Below are positions 28,760 to 38,276 of a stretch of 47,029 nt of DNA, piece by piece (position 1 is the stretch's first letter; each line of letters starts with the position of its first letter). The translations under genes were made by a program, and so were the position numbers. The notes beneath the pieces were generated by a model. It ran no database searches. It was given only the letters and a program-made list of their open reading frames with translations, and was not told the origin of the DNA. The stretch lies in contig DVMA01000047.1 of assembly GCA_018715195.1 (NCBI GenBank), positions 1 through 47,029 of the forward strand, given 5' to 3'. This DNA is from Candidatus Coproplasma excrementavium. Lineage in GTDB: Bacteria; Bacillota; Clostridia; Christensenellales; Borkfalkiaceae.

Positions 28760-29860
28760 ATGTTCAAAGCAGACGATTACAGATTAAGGCTAAAATCGCT
28801 TTCGGAAACGCTTGCCGAAGCAAAATACGCGCTGGATATAGATAACATCGGCGCAAAACTTGAAGAGCTCAAAGCCGAGCAGGAAAAGCCCGAAGTTTGG
28901 AACGACCTTGAAAAGTCCAAGCATATCGGCAGAGAAATCTCCGTAATAGAGGGCAAAATGGCCGCCTACAAAAAGGGCGAAAGCGCTTTAAACGACGCGC
29001 TCGCCTTTGTCGACCTCATCGAGGAGGCGGACGACGAAACGCTTATACCCGAGCTTGAAAAAATGATAAAGGCCGCCGAGGACGACATAGAGGAAATGCG
29101 CATAAAGGCGCTGCTCAAGGGCAAGTATGACGCAAACAACGCCATACTCAGCCTTCACGCGGGCGCAGGCGGCACGGAGGCGTGCGACTGGACGCAGATG
29201 CTCTACCGCATGTACCAGCGCTACTGCGAAAAATCGGGCTTTAAGGTTACCGAGCTCGACCGCGAAGACGGCGACGAGGCCGGCATAAAGAGCGTAAGTT
29301 TCAAGGTTGAAGGCGAAAACGCATACGGCTTTTTAAAGGCGGAAAAGGGCGTGCACAGACTTGTGCGCATCTCCCCGTTCGACAGCAATAAGCGCCGCCA
29401 TACTTCCTTTGCCTCGCTTGAAGTTATGCCCGAAGTCGATGACGACAACGAAATTCAGATTCGCGACGAAGATATAAGAATAGACGTGTACCGCTCCTCT
29501 GGTGCAGGCGGCCAGAAGGTCAACAAGACAGAAACGGCCATAAGAATTACCCACTTCCCCACGGGCATAGTGGTAACCTGCCAGAACGAGCGCAGCCAGT
29601 TGCAGAACAAGGCAATGGCCTTCCAGTATCTGCGTGCCAAACTGCTCGAACGTCAGATTGCAGACCGCGAGGCGGCCGATGCCGAGCTCAAGGGCGAAAT
29701 CAAAAAGATAGAGTGGGGCAGTCAGATACGTTCCTACGTGTTCTGCCCGTACACACTCGTAAAGGACCATCGCACGGGTTACGAAATGACGGATATCCAG
29801 GCGGTGATGGACGGCGACATTCAGGGCTTTATCATAGACTACCTCAAAAAGGCTGGCTGA
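28760..29860 (+). CDS. prfB: Peptide chain release factor 2, single uninterrupted frame
   Basis: AGAGGTEACDWTQMLYRMYQRY; SSGAGGQKVNKTETAIRITHFPTGIVV; start trimmed to 28760. Confidence 0.95.
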   Translation: MFKADDYRLRLKSLSETLAEAKYALDIDNIGAKLEELKAEQEKPEVWNDLEKSKHIGREISVIEGKMAAYKKGESALNDALAFVDLIEEADDETLIPELEKMIKAAEDDIEEMRIKALLKGKYDANNAILSLHAGAGGTEACDWTQMLYRMYQRYCEKSGFKVTELDREDGDEAGIKSVSFKVEGENAYGFLKAEKGVHRLVRISPFDSNKRRHTSFASLEVMPEVDDDNEIQIRDEDIRIDVYRSSGAGGQKVNKTETAIRITHFPTGIVVTCQNERSQLQNKAMAFQYLRAKLLERQIADREAADAELKGEIKKIEWGSQIRSYVFCPYTLVKDHRTGYEMTDIQAVMDGDIQGFIIDYLKKAG

Positions 29861-30012
29861 TAAAGTTCTGCAAAGCCAATATGCGCTATGTGCAAGCGGC
29901 GGCAAAATAAATCTTTCGGGTTTAATGCCGCCTTTGAAATGCTTGCATTGAGCATAACAGAACAGCAAATTGCCGTGCAATGCGCGGCTGAATAAAGTAA
30001 GGAGGGGATATC

Positions 30013-30471
30013 ATGGCGGAAAACGCTAATATTTCTGAAAAGTGTATGTATCTTGCCCGCAAGGTAGTCGGTTTAGGCACGGCCATCAACGGCAGAAGAA
30101 ACGCGCAGATACTCTTTTCGCAGCTCTGCGAAGCAACAAGCGACCTCGGTGCGGGGCTCAGCGCAATTAACTATCTGCCTGCGCGTTCAATGCGTTCGCA
30201 GCAGTCTATTGAAATGGTCAAGTGCGCGCAGAAAGTAATTTTCATGCTCAATCTTGCCCTTCGCGAAGGCGTGTTCCTCAAAAAGCCCACAACCGAAGCG
30301 CTCAATCTTGCCATATCGGTAGCCAACGATATAAACGCACTCGTTCAGGCATATGTTACGGGCGCTCCCGCTCCCGCCGTGGGCGAAGTATCTGCCCCGT
30401 CCGATTCCGCAGAAGAGGGTGATGAAAAGCCTTCCGACCCCGATGGTTTCAACGCCCCTTACGAAGGCTGA
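30013..30471 (+). CDS. Hypothetical helical protein, possibly four-helix-bundle type
   Basis: 152-aa ORF, AAGGAGGGG SD; several amphipathic helices; acidic low-complexity tail. Confidence 0.7.
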   Translation: MAENANISEKCMYLARKVVGLGTAINGRRNAQILFSQLCEATSDLGAGLSAINYLPARSMRSQQSIEMVKCAQKVIFMLNLALREGVFLKKPTTEALNLAISVANDINALVQAYVTGAPAPAVGEVSAPSDSAEEGDEKPSDPDGFNAPYEG

Positions 30472-30476
30472 ACACC

Positions 30477-30513
30477 GTTAATCGGGCCATATGTCCGCAC
30501 CAATTTCAGTAAA
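30477..30513 (+). repeat. Dispersed intergenic dyad element, copy C
   Basis: GTTAATCGGGCCATATGTCCGCACCAATTTCAGTAAA; 23/32 identical to copy B. Confidence 0.6.
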
Positions 30514-30623
30514 AGCTGCAGTCGCAAAGTCTGTGGCAGTGGTTTTGTGCGGCAATTTTAAAACATTCCACAAGAAATAATTAACGTGCGGCGCGCAACC
30601 TGCGCCGCACTTCGGTTTATATT

Positions 30624-31667
30624 ATGTACGATAAAAGTAAGTTTACGGTAAAGGCCGAACCCGTAATGCTCGGCATAGAATCCAGTTGCGACGAAACGGC
30701 TTGCGCAATTCTTCGCGGCAGAAAAATAATTGCAAACCGCATAATATCCTCCGCGGCGGAGCAGGCAAAGTACGGCGGCGTAGTCCCCGAAATTGCCTCG
30801 CGCATGCATACCGAGGCGGTGGACGAGGTGGTGCGCCAGGCGCTTGAAGACGCCAATCTTCAACCCTCCGATATAGACTGTGTGGCCGCAACGTACGGCG
30901 CGGGTCTGCTCGGCGCGCTGCTTGTCGGCCTGTCGTTTGCAAAGGCGTTTGCCTTTTCGCTCAACGTTCCGTTCATTGCGGTAAACCATATCCGCGGCCA
31001 CATTGCCGCCGCCTACCTTGACAAGCCCGACTTAAAGCCGCCTTTTATAACTCTTCTTGCAAGCGGCGGACATACGGCCATACTCTATACCCGCTCGTTC
31101 ACGCAGTTCAGCGTGCTTGCATCCACTTCGGACGACGCCGCGGGCGAGGCGTTCGATAAGTGCGCCCGCGTGCTTGGACTTCCCTATCCGGGCGGCCCTT
31201 CGGTGCAGAAACTTGCGGAAAGCGGCAAACCTTCAGTAAATCTTCCCTCCGCGCTCGTAAAAAATTCAACGCAGCTGCGTTTTTCGTACAGCGGACTCAA
31301 GACGGCGGTCATAAATGCCGTCCACAACGCAGAGCAGAGGGGCGAGCAGATAAATTTTGCCGACGTCGCCGCGTCTTTCCAGCGTGCGGCCGTTGACCCT
31401 CTTGTCAAAAAGACGGTGGAACTCGCCAAAAAGTACGGCGTAAAAACCGTGACGGCGGGCGGCGGAGTTATCGCCAACGGCTATCTTCGCCAGAGCCTTA
31501 CCGAGGCCTGTCAGAAGGCGGGACTGGAACTTGTCCTTCCCGCAAAAAAATACTGCACTGATAATGCCGCAATGATTGCCTCGGAGGGACTCAACCAGTA
31601 CATGGCGGGCAACTTTTCCGACCTGGACGTAAACGCCGCGGCTGCCATTCCCCTCCAGCAGGACTGA
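30624..31667 (+). CDS. tsaD: tRNA N6-adenosine threonylcarbamoyltransferase
   Basis: MLGIESSCDETACAIL; GGVVPEIASRMHTEAV; NHIRGHIAAAYL; ASGGHTAI; TDNAAMIASEG. Confidence 0.96.
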   Translation: MYDKSKFTVKAEPVMLGIESSCDETACAILRGRKIIANRIISSAAEQAKYGGVVPEIASRMHTEAVDEVVRQALEDANLQPSDIDCVAATYGAGLLGALLVGLSFAKAFAFSLNVPFIAVNHIRGHIAAAYLDKPDLKPPFITLLASGGHTAILYTRSFTQFSVLASTSDDAAGEAFDKCARVLGLPYPGGPSVQKLAESGKPSVNLPSALVKNSTQLRFSYSGLKTAVINAVHNAEQRGEQINFADVAASFQRAAVDPLVKKTVELAKKYGVKTVTAGGGVIANGYLRQSLTEACQKAGLELVLPAKKYCTDNAAMIASEGLNQYMAGNFSDLDVNAAAAIPLQQD

Positions 31668-31797
31668 ATAAAAACTCGTTTCGCCGCAAGCCTGAGCGGA
31701 TAGTGCGCAAACTCTGCAACCTTTTCATAAGCAGATTTTTGCGGCGGTTCAGTTTCGGCGGCGTAAAGCTGCATAAATTTAAAATCCTTCAAAACGC

Positions 31798-31826
31798 TTT
31801 ACAAATTTTGCGGCGTTTTGTATAAT
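31798..31826 (+). promoter_or_regulatory. Sigma-A promoter for the T-box leader and ileS
   Basis: TTTACA-17 nt-TATAAT. Confidence 0.75.
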
Positions 31827-31845
31827 AATATCGTAAAATTTAATC

Positions 31846-32085
31846 TAAAGGCTATCACGGAGGACAACCGCCTTTACGTCAACCCTTAAAGAGAGCTTTC
31901 GGCAGGTGTAAGAAAGCAGGCGCGCGCAAAGGATATCACCTCCCAGCTTACCTTCCCAACCGCATGCGCGCAGTAAGAGGGTACGGTTTCATAACCCGTC
32001 ACAAGTTATGGCAAATTTCAGTTTGTTTTGGTGGTTTAAAAGCACGCGTTTTCGGTGTCCGAAATAGACGTGCTTTTTATTTTTA
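31846..32085 (+). promoter_or_regulatory. T-box riboswitch leader (isoleucine specifier) upstream of ileS, with terminator
   Basis: AGAGAGCTTTCGGCAGGTGTAAGAAAGCAGG Stem I distal hairpin; ATC specifier followed by A (31935-31937); AGTAAG...; UGGU at 32032-32035; terminator AAAAGCACG...CGTGCTTTTTATTTTT. Confidence 0.85.
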
Positions 32086-32133
32086 TTTTGCTGACCTTAA
32101 GAGCCGCAAAATTGCCGCCGCAAGGAGTATTTT

Positions 32134-35100
32134 ATGTATAAAAAGGTGGACACAACCTTAAATTTCCCCGCAAGGGAGCAGGAAGTAATCGACTTCTGGA
32201 ATAAGGAAAACATATTCGAAAAGTCGGTGGAAAAGAATGAGGGCGCAGAGGAATTTTCCTTCTACGACGGCCCCCCTACGGCCAACGGCAAGCCTCACAT
32301 CGGCCATATTTTGACGCGCGTAATGAAGGATATAATTCCCCGCTACCAGACCATGAAGGGCAAGCACGTTCTGCGCAAGGCCGGCTGGGATACGCATGGT
32401 CTGCCCGTCGAGTTGGAAGTTGAAAAGATGCTCGGCATGGACGGCAAGCAGGACATTGAAAAATACGGCATAGAGCCCTTCATAAAGCAGTGCAAGCAGT
32501 CTGTCTGGAAGTACAAGAGCGAGTGGGAGAGAATGTCCGAACGCGTAGGCTACTGGGCGGATATGAAGCACCCCTATGTCACTTACGACGATAACTATAT
32601 CGAGTCGGAGTGGTGGGCGCTTAAAACCATGCACGAAAAGGGTCTGCTCTACAAGGGTCATAAAATCGTGCCCTATTGCCCCCGTTGCGGCACGGCGCTC
32701 TCCTCGCACGAGGTGGCGCAAGGCTACAAGCTTGTAAAGGAAAATTCCGTAGTCGTACGCTTCAGGGTAAAGGGTGAAGAGGGCCGCTACATTCTCGCGT
32801 GGACGACCACGCCCTGGACTCTTCCCTCCAACGTAGCGCTCTGCATGAACCCCGCAGAGCCCTATGTCGAAATAGAGAGCGACGGCACGAGATATATTCT
32901 TGCAAAGGCGCTTGTCGGCAACTTCTTTGAAGATTATAAGGTAATAGCCGAAAAGAGCGGCAAGGAATGGGAGGGTCTTGAATACGAGCCCCTCTTCAAT
33001 GAGACCACCGCGGAGATTGCGCGCATTTCTCCCGCAAATATGCCTGCAAAAGCGCACTACGTTGTATGCGACACCTATGTAACAATGGGCGACGGCACGG
33101 GCGTGGTTCATATAGCTCCCGCATTCGGCGAGGACGACTATAAAGTAGGCAAAAAATATCATCTGCCCGTAGTTCAGCTTGTAAACGAGCGCGGCTGCTT
33201 TGACGAACGTTTCCCCGAAGTTGCGGGCGTGTTCGCAAAGAAGGCGGATAAGACCATAATAGAAATGCTTGAAAAGCAGGGCAGTCTGTTCAGGGTAGTA
33301 CCCTTTGAACACGATTATCCCCACTGCTGGCGCTGCGATACGCCCCTTTTGTACTACGCGCGCTCCAGCTGGTTTATCGAGGTTACAAAGGTAAAGGAGG
33401 CCATAAAGGCATCCAACCGCTCGGTAAACTGGATGCCCGAGACCATAAAGGAAGGCCGTATGGGCAACTTCCTTGAAAACGTAATTGACTGGGGTCTTTC
33501 GCGCGACAGATACTGGGGTACTCCCCTGCCCGTATGGGTATGCCCCGACTGCGGCGAGATAGAGGTTATCGGTTCCAAAAAGGAGCTCAAGGAAAAGTGC
33601 GGCATACCTGCCGACCAGGATATAGAGCTGCACAGACCTTACCTTGACAACCTCACCTGCACCTGCCCCAAGTGCGGCGGCAAGATGAAGCGCACTCCCG
33701 AAGTTATCGACTGCTGGTTCGACTCCGGTTCAATGCCTTTCGCGCAGTATCACTACCCGTTTGAAAATGCCGACCTGTTCAAGGAGACCTTCCCCGCCGA
33801 CTTCATTTCCGAGGCGGTGGACCAGACCCGCGGCTGGTTCTATACCCTGCTGGTTGTAAACACCATACTCTTCGGCACGGCACCCTTCAAAAACTGCATA
33901 GTTCTGGGCCACGTAAACGACAAAAACGGCATAAAGATGTCCAAGCACAAGGGCAACGTGGTTGACCCCTGGTCGGTGCTCGATAAGCAGGGCGCAGACG
34001 CCGTTCGCTGGTATTTCTACACCTCGTCAGCACCCTGGCTGCCCTCCAGATTCTATGAGGACGCCGTATCCGAAGCTCAGCGCAAATACCTCGGCACGCT
34101 GTGGAATACGTACGCATTCTTTACGCTGTATGCCGAAATAGATAAATATAACCCCGCCGAATATTCGCTCAAAGAGTGCAAGCTTTCGCTCATGGACAAG
34201 TGGATACTTTCCAAGCTCAACAGCCTTGTAAAACTGGTGGATGAGCACCTTGCCCGCTATGAAATCACCGAAAGTTCGCGCGCCATTCAGGACTTTGCGG
34301 ACGTACTCTCCAACTGGTACGTGCGCCGTTGCCGCGAAAGGTACTGGGGCAGCGATATGACGGACGACAAGGCCGCCGCGTACACCACGCTCTACACCGT
34401 GCTTGTCACGCTCGCAAAGGTGACCGCGCCCTATACGCCGTTCGTTGCAGAAATGATATACCGCAACCTCGTTCCCGAATTCTTCAAGGACGCACCCGAA
34501 TCTGTTCACCTTTGCCGCTTCCCCGAGGCGGACGAAAGCCTTATCGATTCCGAGCTTGAAGACGGAATGGAGGGCGTGCTCGATATAGTTGTAAACGGCA
34601 GGTCTGCGCGCAATGCGGGCAACCTTAAAAACCGTCAGCCGCTCGCCGAAATGGTGGTCGTATCCGAAAAGCCTCTGCACCTTTCTGAAGAGGAAAAGGC
34701 AATCGTGCTTGAAGAACTCAACGTAAAGACCATGAAGCTCGCGGCAGACGCGTCGCTGTATATAAAGCACAGATTAAAGCCCCAGCTCAAGACGCTCGGA
34801 CCCAAGTACGGCAAACAGCTCGGCGCTATATCCAAGTTCCTTGCAGAATGCAACGCCGAGGAAGTGCTTGCAGGTATCCGCAAGGACGGCGGCTATTCAG
34901 TTCCCGGTCTTGACGGCGTAACGCTTGCACTTGAAGATTTGCAGGTGTTCTCCGACAGCGCCAACGGCTATGTTGCACAGTCGGATAAGGGCATAACGGT
35001 GGCGCTCTCCACAAAGCTCACCGAAGAACTTATCGATGAGGGCGTGGAGCGCGAAATCGTGTCCAAGATACAGAATATGCGCAAGGAAGCGGGCTTTGAA

Positions 35101-35286
35101 GTTACCGACAGAATATGCGTATTCTTCAAGGGTGAAGGCCGCGCCGCAAAGGTTATGCACACCGCAAACTTTGCAAAGGACGTGCTTGCCGACTGCGTGA
35201 CCGAAGGCGATGCTCCCGAGGGTGCTTTTGCAAAAGAGCAGAACATCAACGGCGAAAAGATAGAAATTGCCGTAATCAGAAAGTAA
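32134..35286 (+). CDS. ileS: Isoleucyl-tRNA synthetase, IleS2-like type
   Basis: YDGPPTANGKPHIGHILTRVMKDIIPRYQTMKG; WDTHGLPVELEVEK; AWTTTPWTLPSNVAL; IKMSKHKGNVVDPW; no C-terminal Cys zinc finger. Confidence 0.95.
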   Translation: MYKKVDTTLNFPAREQEVIDFWNKENIFEKSVEKNEGAEEFSFYDGPPTANGKPHIGHILTRVMKDIIPRYQTMKGKHVLRKAGWDTHGLPVELEVEKMLGMDGKQDIEKYGIEPFIKQCKQSVWKYKSEWERMSERVGYWADMKHPYVTYDDNYIESEWWALKTMHEKGLLYKGHKIVPYCPRCGTALSSHEVAQGYKLVKENSVVVRFRVKGEEGRYILAWTTTPWTLPSNVALCMNPAEPYVEIESDGTRYILAKALVGNFFEDYKVIAEKSGKEWEGLEYEPLFNETTAEIARISPANMPAKAHYVVCDTYVTMGDGTGVVHIAPAFGEDDYKVGKKYHLPVVQLVNERGCFDERFPEVAGVFAKKADKTIIEMLEKQGSLFRVVPFEHDYPHCWRCDTPLLYYARSSWFIEVTKVKEAIKASNRSVNWMPETIKEGRMGNFLENVIDWGLSRDRYWGTPLPVWVCPDCGEIEVIGSKKELKEKCGIPADQDIELHRPYLDNLTCTCPKCGGKMKRTPEVIDCWFDSGSMPFAQYHYPFENADLFKETFPADFISEAVDQTRGWFYTLLVVNTILFGTAPFKNCIVLGHVNDKNGIKMSKHKGNVVDPWSVLDKQGADAVRWYFYTSSAPWLPSRFYEDAVSEAQRKYLGTLWNTYAFFTLYAEIDKYNPAEYSLKECKLSLMDKWILSKLNSLVKLVDEHLARYEITESSRAIQDFADVLSNWYVRRCRERYWGSDMTDDKAAAYTTLYTVLVTLAKVTAPYTPFVAEMIYRNLVPEFFKDAPESVHLCRFPEADESLIDSELEDGMEGVLDIVVNGRSARNAGNLKNRQPLAEMVVVSEKPLHLSEEEKAIVLEELNVKTMKLAADASLYIKHRLKPQLKTLGPKYGKQLGAISKFLAECNAEEVLAGIRKDGGYSVPGLDGVTLALEDLQVFSDSANGYVAQSDKGITVALSTKLTEELIDEGVEREIVSKIQNMRKEAGFEVTDRICVFFKGEGRAAKVMHTANFAKDVLADCVTEGDAPEGAFAKEQNINGEKIEIAVIRK

Positions 35287-35304
35287 ATTTTTTAAAATTG
35301 CAGA

Positions 35305-35337
35305 GGCCGCGGATGGAATACCATCCGCGGCCTTTTC
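35305..35337 (+). terminator. Rho-independent terminator
   Basis: GGCCGCGGATGG-AATA-CCATCCGCGGCC TTTT. Confidence 0.88.
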
Positions 35338-35350
35338 ATACTTATAAAGT

Positions 35351-35572
35351 ATGACGGCTTGGGATTTGACGCGCGGAAAGAGCGCAAAAATAACAAAGGT
35401 AAATTTAAGCGGAGCGGCGGCCGAAAGGCTGACTGCGCTCGGCTTTGTGCGCGGCGCAAAAGTTTTGTCGGGCGGGCGTTCGCTTATGGACAGCAGCATA
35501 CTTTTAATGTGCGGCGCGGTAAGGCTTGCCGCGCGCAGGTGCGTTGCCGAGCTTATCGAGGTGGCGCAATGA
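35351..35572 (+). CDS. feoA: FeoA-like ferrous iron transport accessory protein
   Basis: 73-aa SH3-like ORF: KVNLSGAAAERLTALGFVRGAKVL...CGAVRLAARRCVAELIEV, directly before feoB. Confidence 0.8.
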   Translation: MTAWDLTRGKSAKITKVNLSGAAAERLTALGFVRGAKVLSGGRSLMDSSILLMCGAVRLAARRCVAELIEVAQ

Positions 35573-37224
35573 AGGTAGTGCTTGCGGGCAACCCCAACGC
35601 GGGCAAGACGACCCTTTTCAACGCGCTCACGCACAGTCGGCTTAAAACGGGCAACTGGCACGGCGTTACCACGCGGCCATATATCAAGGTGCACCGCGGC
35701 ATTACCTATGCGGACGTGCCGGGCATGTACTCCTTCAACGGTTATTCAATGGAGGAGGCCTCCGCGGCGGAGGAGATAAAGTCAGCGGACGTGGTTGTAA
35801 ACGTAGTGGACGGGCTGACGCTGAAAAATTCGCTCTCGCTCACCCGCGCAATTGTAAATATAAACAGCTGTACAATTGTGTACGTAAGCAAACTCGGTGC
35901 GCTTAAAAAGAGGGGCGGCAGGCTGGATTGCGCCGCTCTCTCCCGCGCCATAGGCCTGCCCGTAGTTACTGAAATTGCGCAGCTCAAAGCGCTTTTGCGC
36001 ACCTTTTCATTGCAGAAAAAAAGCGATTGTCCGCAGATAAAAAATTTCAGCCAGAGTGCAATAGATGCGGCATACTATGGGGGTAATCTCAATTTCAGCC
36101 GTGCGGAAAAGCTGTTTTACAATAAATATTTTGCGCTCGCATTTTTTATATTTTCAATAATTTTAATGTTCTTTATGGCCTTCTTCCCGGGTATGCCCGG
36201 TGACGCGCTCAAAAACGCAACCGAATGGCTGATAACCGTAAAGGCGGGGGAGGCTGTAAAAAGTTTTCTGCCTGCGGGAAAGGTGCAGTCGCTTGTGTGC
36301 GACGGCATAATAGGCGGCGCGGGCGGCGTACTATCCTTTGTGCCGCAGCTCGCCGTGCTGTACCTTTTTCTTACTCTTCTGGACGAAAGCGGAATAATGT
36401 CCGCGCTGTCGTTTGTCACGGACGGAGTATTTGCAAAGGTACATCTTTCGGGGCGGGCGGCCTTTTCGCTGATATCGGGTTTCGGGTGTACGGCGGCGGC
36501 CATTATGACTACGCGCGGCTTTACTTCGCGTACCTCGCAGCTGAGAACTGTGGCCATACTGCCGTTTATTCCCTGCGGCGCAAAGATGCCCGTCTTTCTC
36601 ACGCTTCTTTCTCCGCTCTTTAAAAATCCATTTCCCGCAATATGCATTCTTTACTTTGCGGGCATAGCGGCCGCGCTGGGTGCCTGCGCTCTGTTCAAAG
36701 GCGGCGGGGAGGATATGCTCTCGGAAGTGGCTCCCATATCTCTTCCGCAGCCCGTCGCCGTTTTAAAAAAGTTGTATTTTTACATCAAAGGGTTTATAAT
36801 TAAGGTAGCAACGGCCGTGCTGCTCTTCTGCATAGTCAGCTGGGTGCTTTCCAACTTTACATTCACTTTTACGCCCTGCGAAGTGGAGGAGAGTATGCTT
36901 GCCTCCATAAGCCGCCTTGTACTGCCGCTGTTTGTGCCTATGGGATTTGACGACTGGCGCCTCGCATACGCAATGATATCGGGTTTTGCGGCTAAGGAAA
37001 ACATCGCCGCCACGATAGGCGTGCTTATGCCCGAGGGAGCGGGACTCTCCCTTGCATCGGGCATTGCCGCAAGCGTGTTTGTGCTTGCCTGCCCTGCGTG
37101 CGTATCGGCGTTTGCGGCCTCCTGCCGCGAAATCGGCGTAAAATATACCTTAAAATTTTTCTTTATTCAGCTCGTGGTGGCTTTTTTAAGCGCATATCTC
37201 ATACATTTACTGTTATCGCTATGA
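35569..37224 (+). CDS. feoB: FeoB-like ferrous iron transporter, compact and atypical
   Basis: GNPNAGKTTLFNALTHSRLKTGNWHGVTT; DVPGMYSFN; GFGCTAAAIMTTR; PFIPCGAKMPVF; start 35569 by ATGA overlap with feoA. Confidence 0.88.
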   Translation: MKVVLAGNPNAGKTTLFNALTHSRLKTGNWHGVTTRPYIKVHRGITYADVPGMYSFNGYSMEEASAAEEIKSADVVVNVVDGLTLKNSLSLTRAIVNINSCTIVYVSKLGALKKRGGRLDCAALSRAIGLPVVTEIAQLKALLRTFSLQKKSDCPQIKNFSQSAIDAAYYGGNLNFSRAEKLFYNKYFALAFFIFSIILMFFMAFFPGMPGDALKNATEWLITVKAGEAVKSFLPAGKVQSLVCDGIIGGAGGVLSFVPQLAVLYLFLTLLDESGIMSALSFVTDGVFAKVHLSGRAAFSLISGFGCTAAAIMTTRGFTSRTSQLRTVAILPFIPCGAKMPVFLTLLSPLFKNPFPAICILYFAGIAAALGACALFKGGGEDMLSEVAPISLPQPVAVLKKLYFYIKGFIIKVATAVLLFCIVSWVLSNFTFTFTPCEVEESMLASISRLVLPLFVPMGFDDWRLAYAMISGFAAKENIAATIGVLMPEGAGLSLASGIAASVFVLACPACVSAFAASCREIGVKYTLKFFFIQLVVAFLSAYLIHLLLSL

Positions 37225-38045
37225 AAAAATTTACCGTAAGTCAGCCTTCCGACCTCAAAACGTTCACAGATGAAACATATCCGCAGGGCAGTTTTGCCTT
37301 TGCGGCTCTTCTGCGTGCTCGCGATATAAGGGTGAACGGCGTGCGTACCGATAAAAACGTCCGTCTGTCTGTCGGGGACGAGGTGACTTATTACACCACG
37401 CCCGCACAGCAGTCCAAGCCCAGTCATAATGTGGCGTACGAGGATGATAATATTGTAATCTGCGATAAGTTTTCGGGTGTATCCACGGAGGGACTGCTCT
37501 CGGAACTGTGCGAAAGCGGAACTTATTTTGCCGTACACCGTCTGGACAGAAATACCGAAGGCCTTATAATATACGCAAAAAATCAGCCCGCAAAGGAGGA
37601 GTTGGAGGAGGCGTTCCGCCTTCACCGCATACATAAAACATACCTTGCGCTGTGCAAGAACAACTTTTCCCGTCCCGCGGCAACCTTGCGTGCATACCTC
37701 AAAAAGGATGAAAAGTCTGCCACGGTCACAATTTCTCCCGTTATGCGCCGCGGATTTTCAGAAATCATTACCGAGTACAAGGTTCTGGAAAGACGGGGGG
37801 ATGTGGCTCTCGTTCAGATAGCTCTGCATACAGGCAAGACGCACCAGATACGCGCCCATATGGCATACATCGGCTGTCCGCTTGTGGGGGACGAAAAGTA
37901 CGGCGATTCTGCGCTCAATAAAAAGTATGGCGCGCGCCGTCAGCGCCTTGTGGCAAAAAAACTCACTTTTGAGCTTGCGGGCGCGCTCTCCTATCTCAAC
38001 GATAAGACGTTTGAAAGCGCCTTTATGCCGGAAATTTCCCGCTGA
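37221..38045 (+). CDS. RluA-family pseudouridine synthase
   Basis: S4-like ARDIRVNGVRTDKNVRLSVGDEV; HRLDRNTEGLIIYAK; TGKTHQIRAHMAYIGCPLVGDEKYG; ATGA overlap with feoB. Confidence 0.92.
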   Translation: MKKFTVSQPSDLKTFTDETYPQGSFAFAALLRARDIRVNGVRTDKNVRLSVGDEVTYYTTPAQQSKPSHNVAYEDDNIVICDKFSGVSTEGLLSELCESGTYFAVHRLDRNTEGLIIYAKNQPAKEELEEAFRLHRIHKTYLALCKNNFSRPAATLRAYLKKDEKSATVTISPVMRRGFSEIITEYKVLERRGDVALVQIALHTGKTHQIRAHMAYIGCPLVGDEKYGDSALNKKYGARRQRLVAKKLTFELAGALSYLNDKTFESAFMPEISR

Positions 38046-38241
38046 CAGCCTTTAAATTTGCTTTTTACGCTCAATTTTCGTTTTTATCTGAATACACAAA
38101 TTAAAATGACTGTACAAAGCAGTACGGCCGAATTTTTTTGGAGGTCAGGCACGCCGCATATAATCACCGCATATAAACGGACGCCCACCCCCGCATATAG
38201 TAACAGACACCCGCTATACAAAAAATACCGCGCATTGCAAT

Positions 38242-38272
38242 AAAAAAGCCGTCCGCGATTTAAGCGGACGGT
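38242..38272 (-). terminator. Terminator of citrate synthase (minus strand)
   Basis: Minus strand CCGTCCGCTTAAATCGCGGACGGCTTTTTTA. Confidence 0.85.
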
Positions 38273-38276
38273 AATT

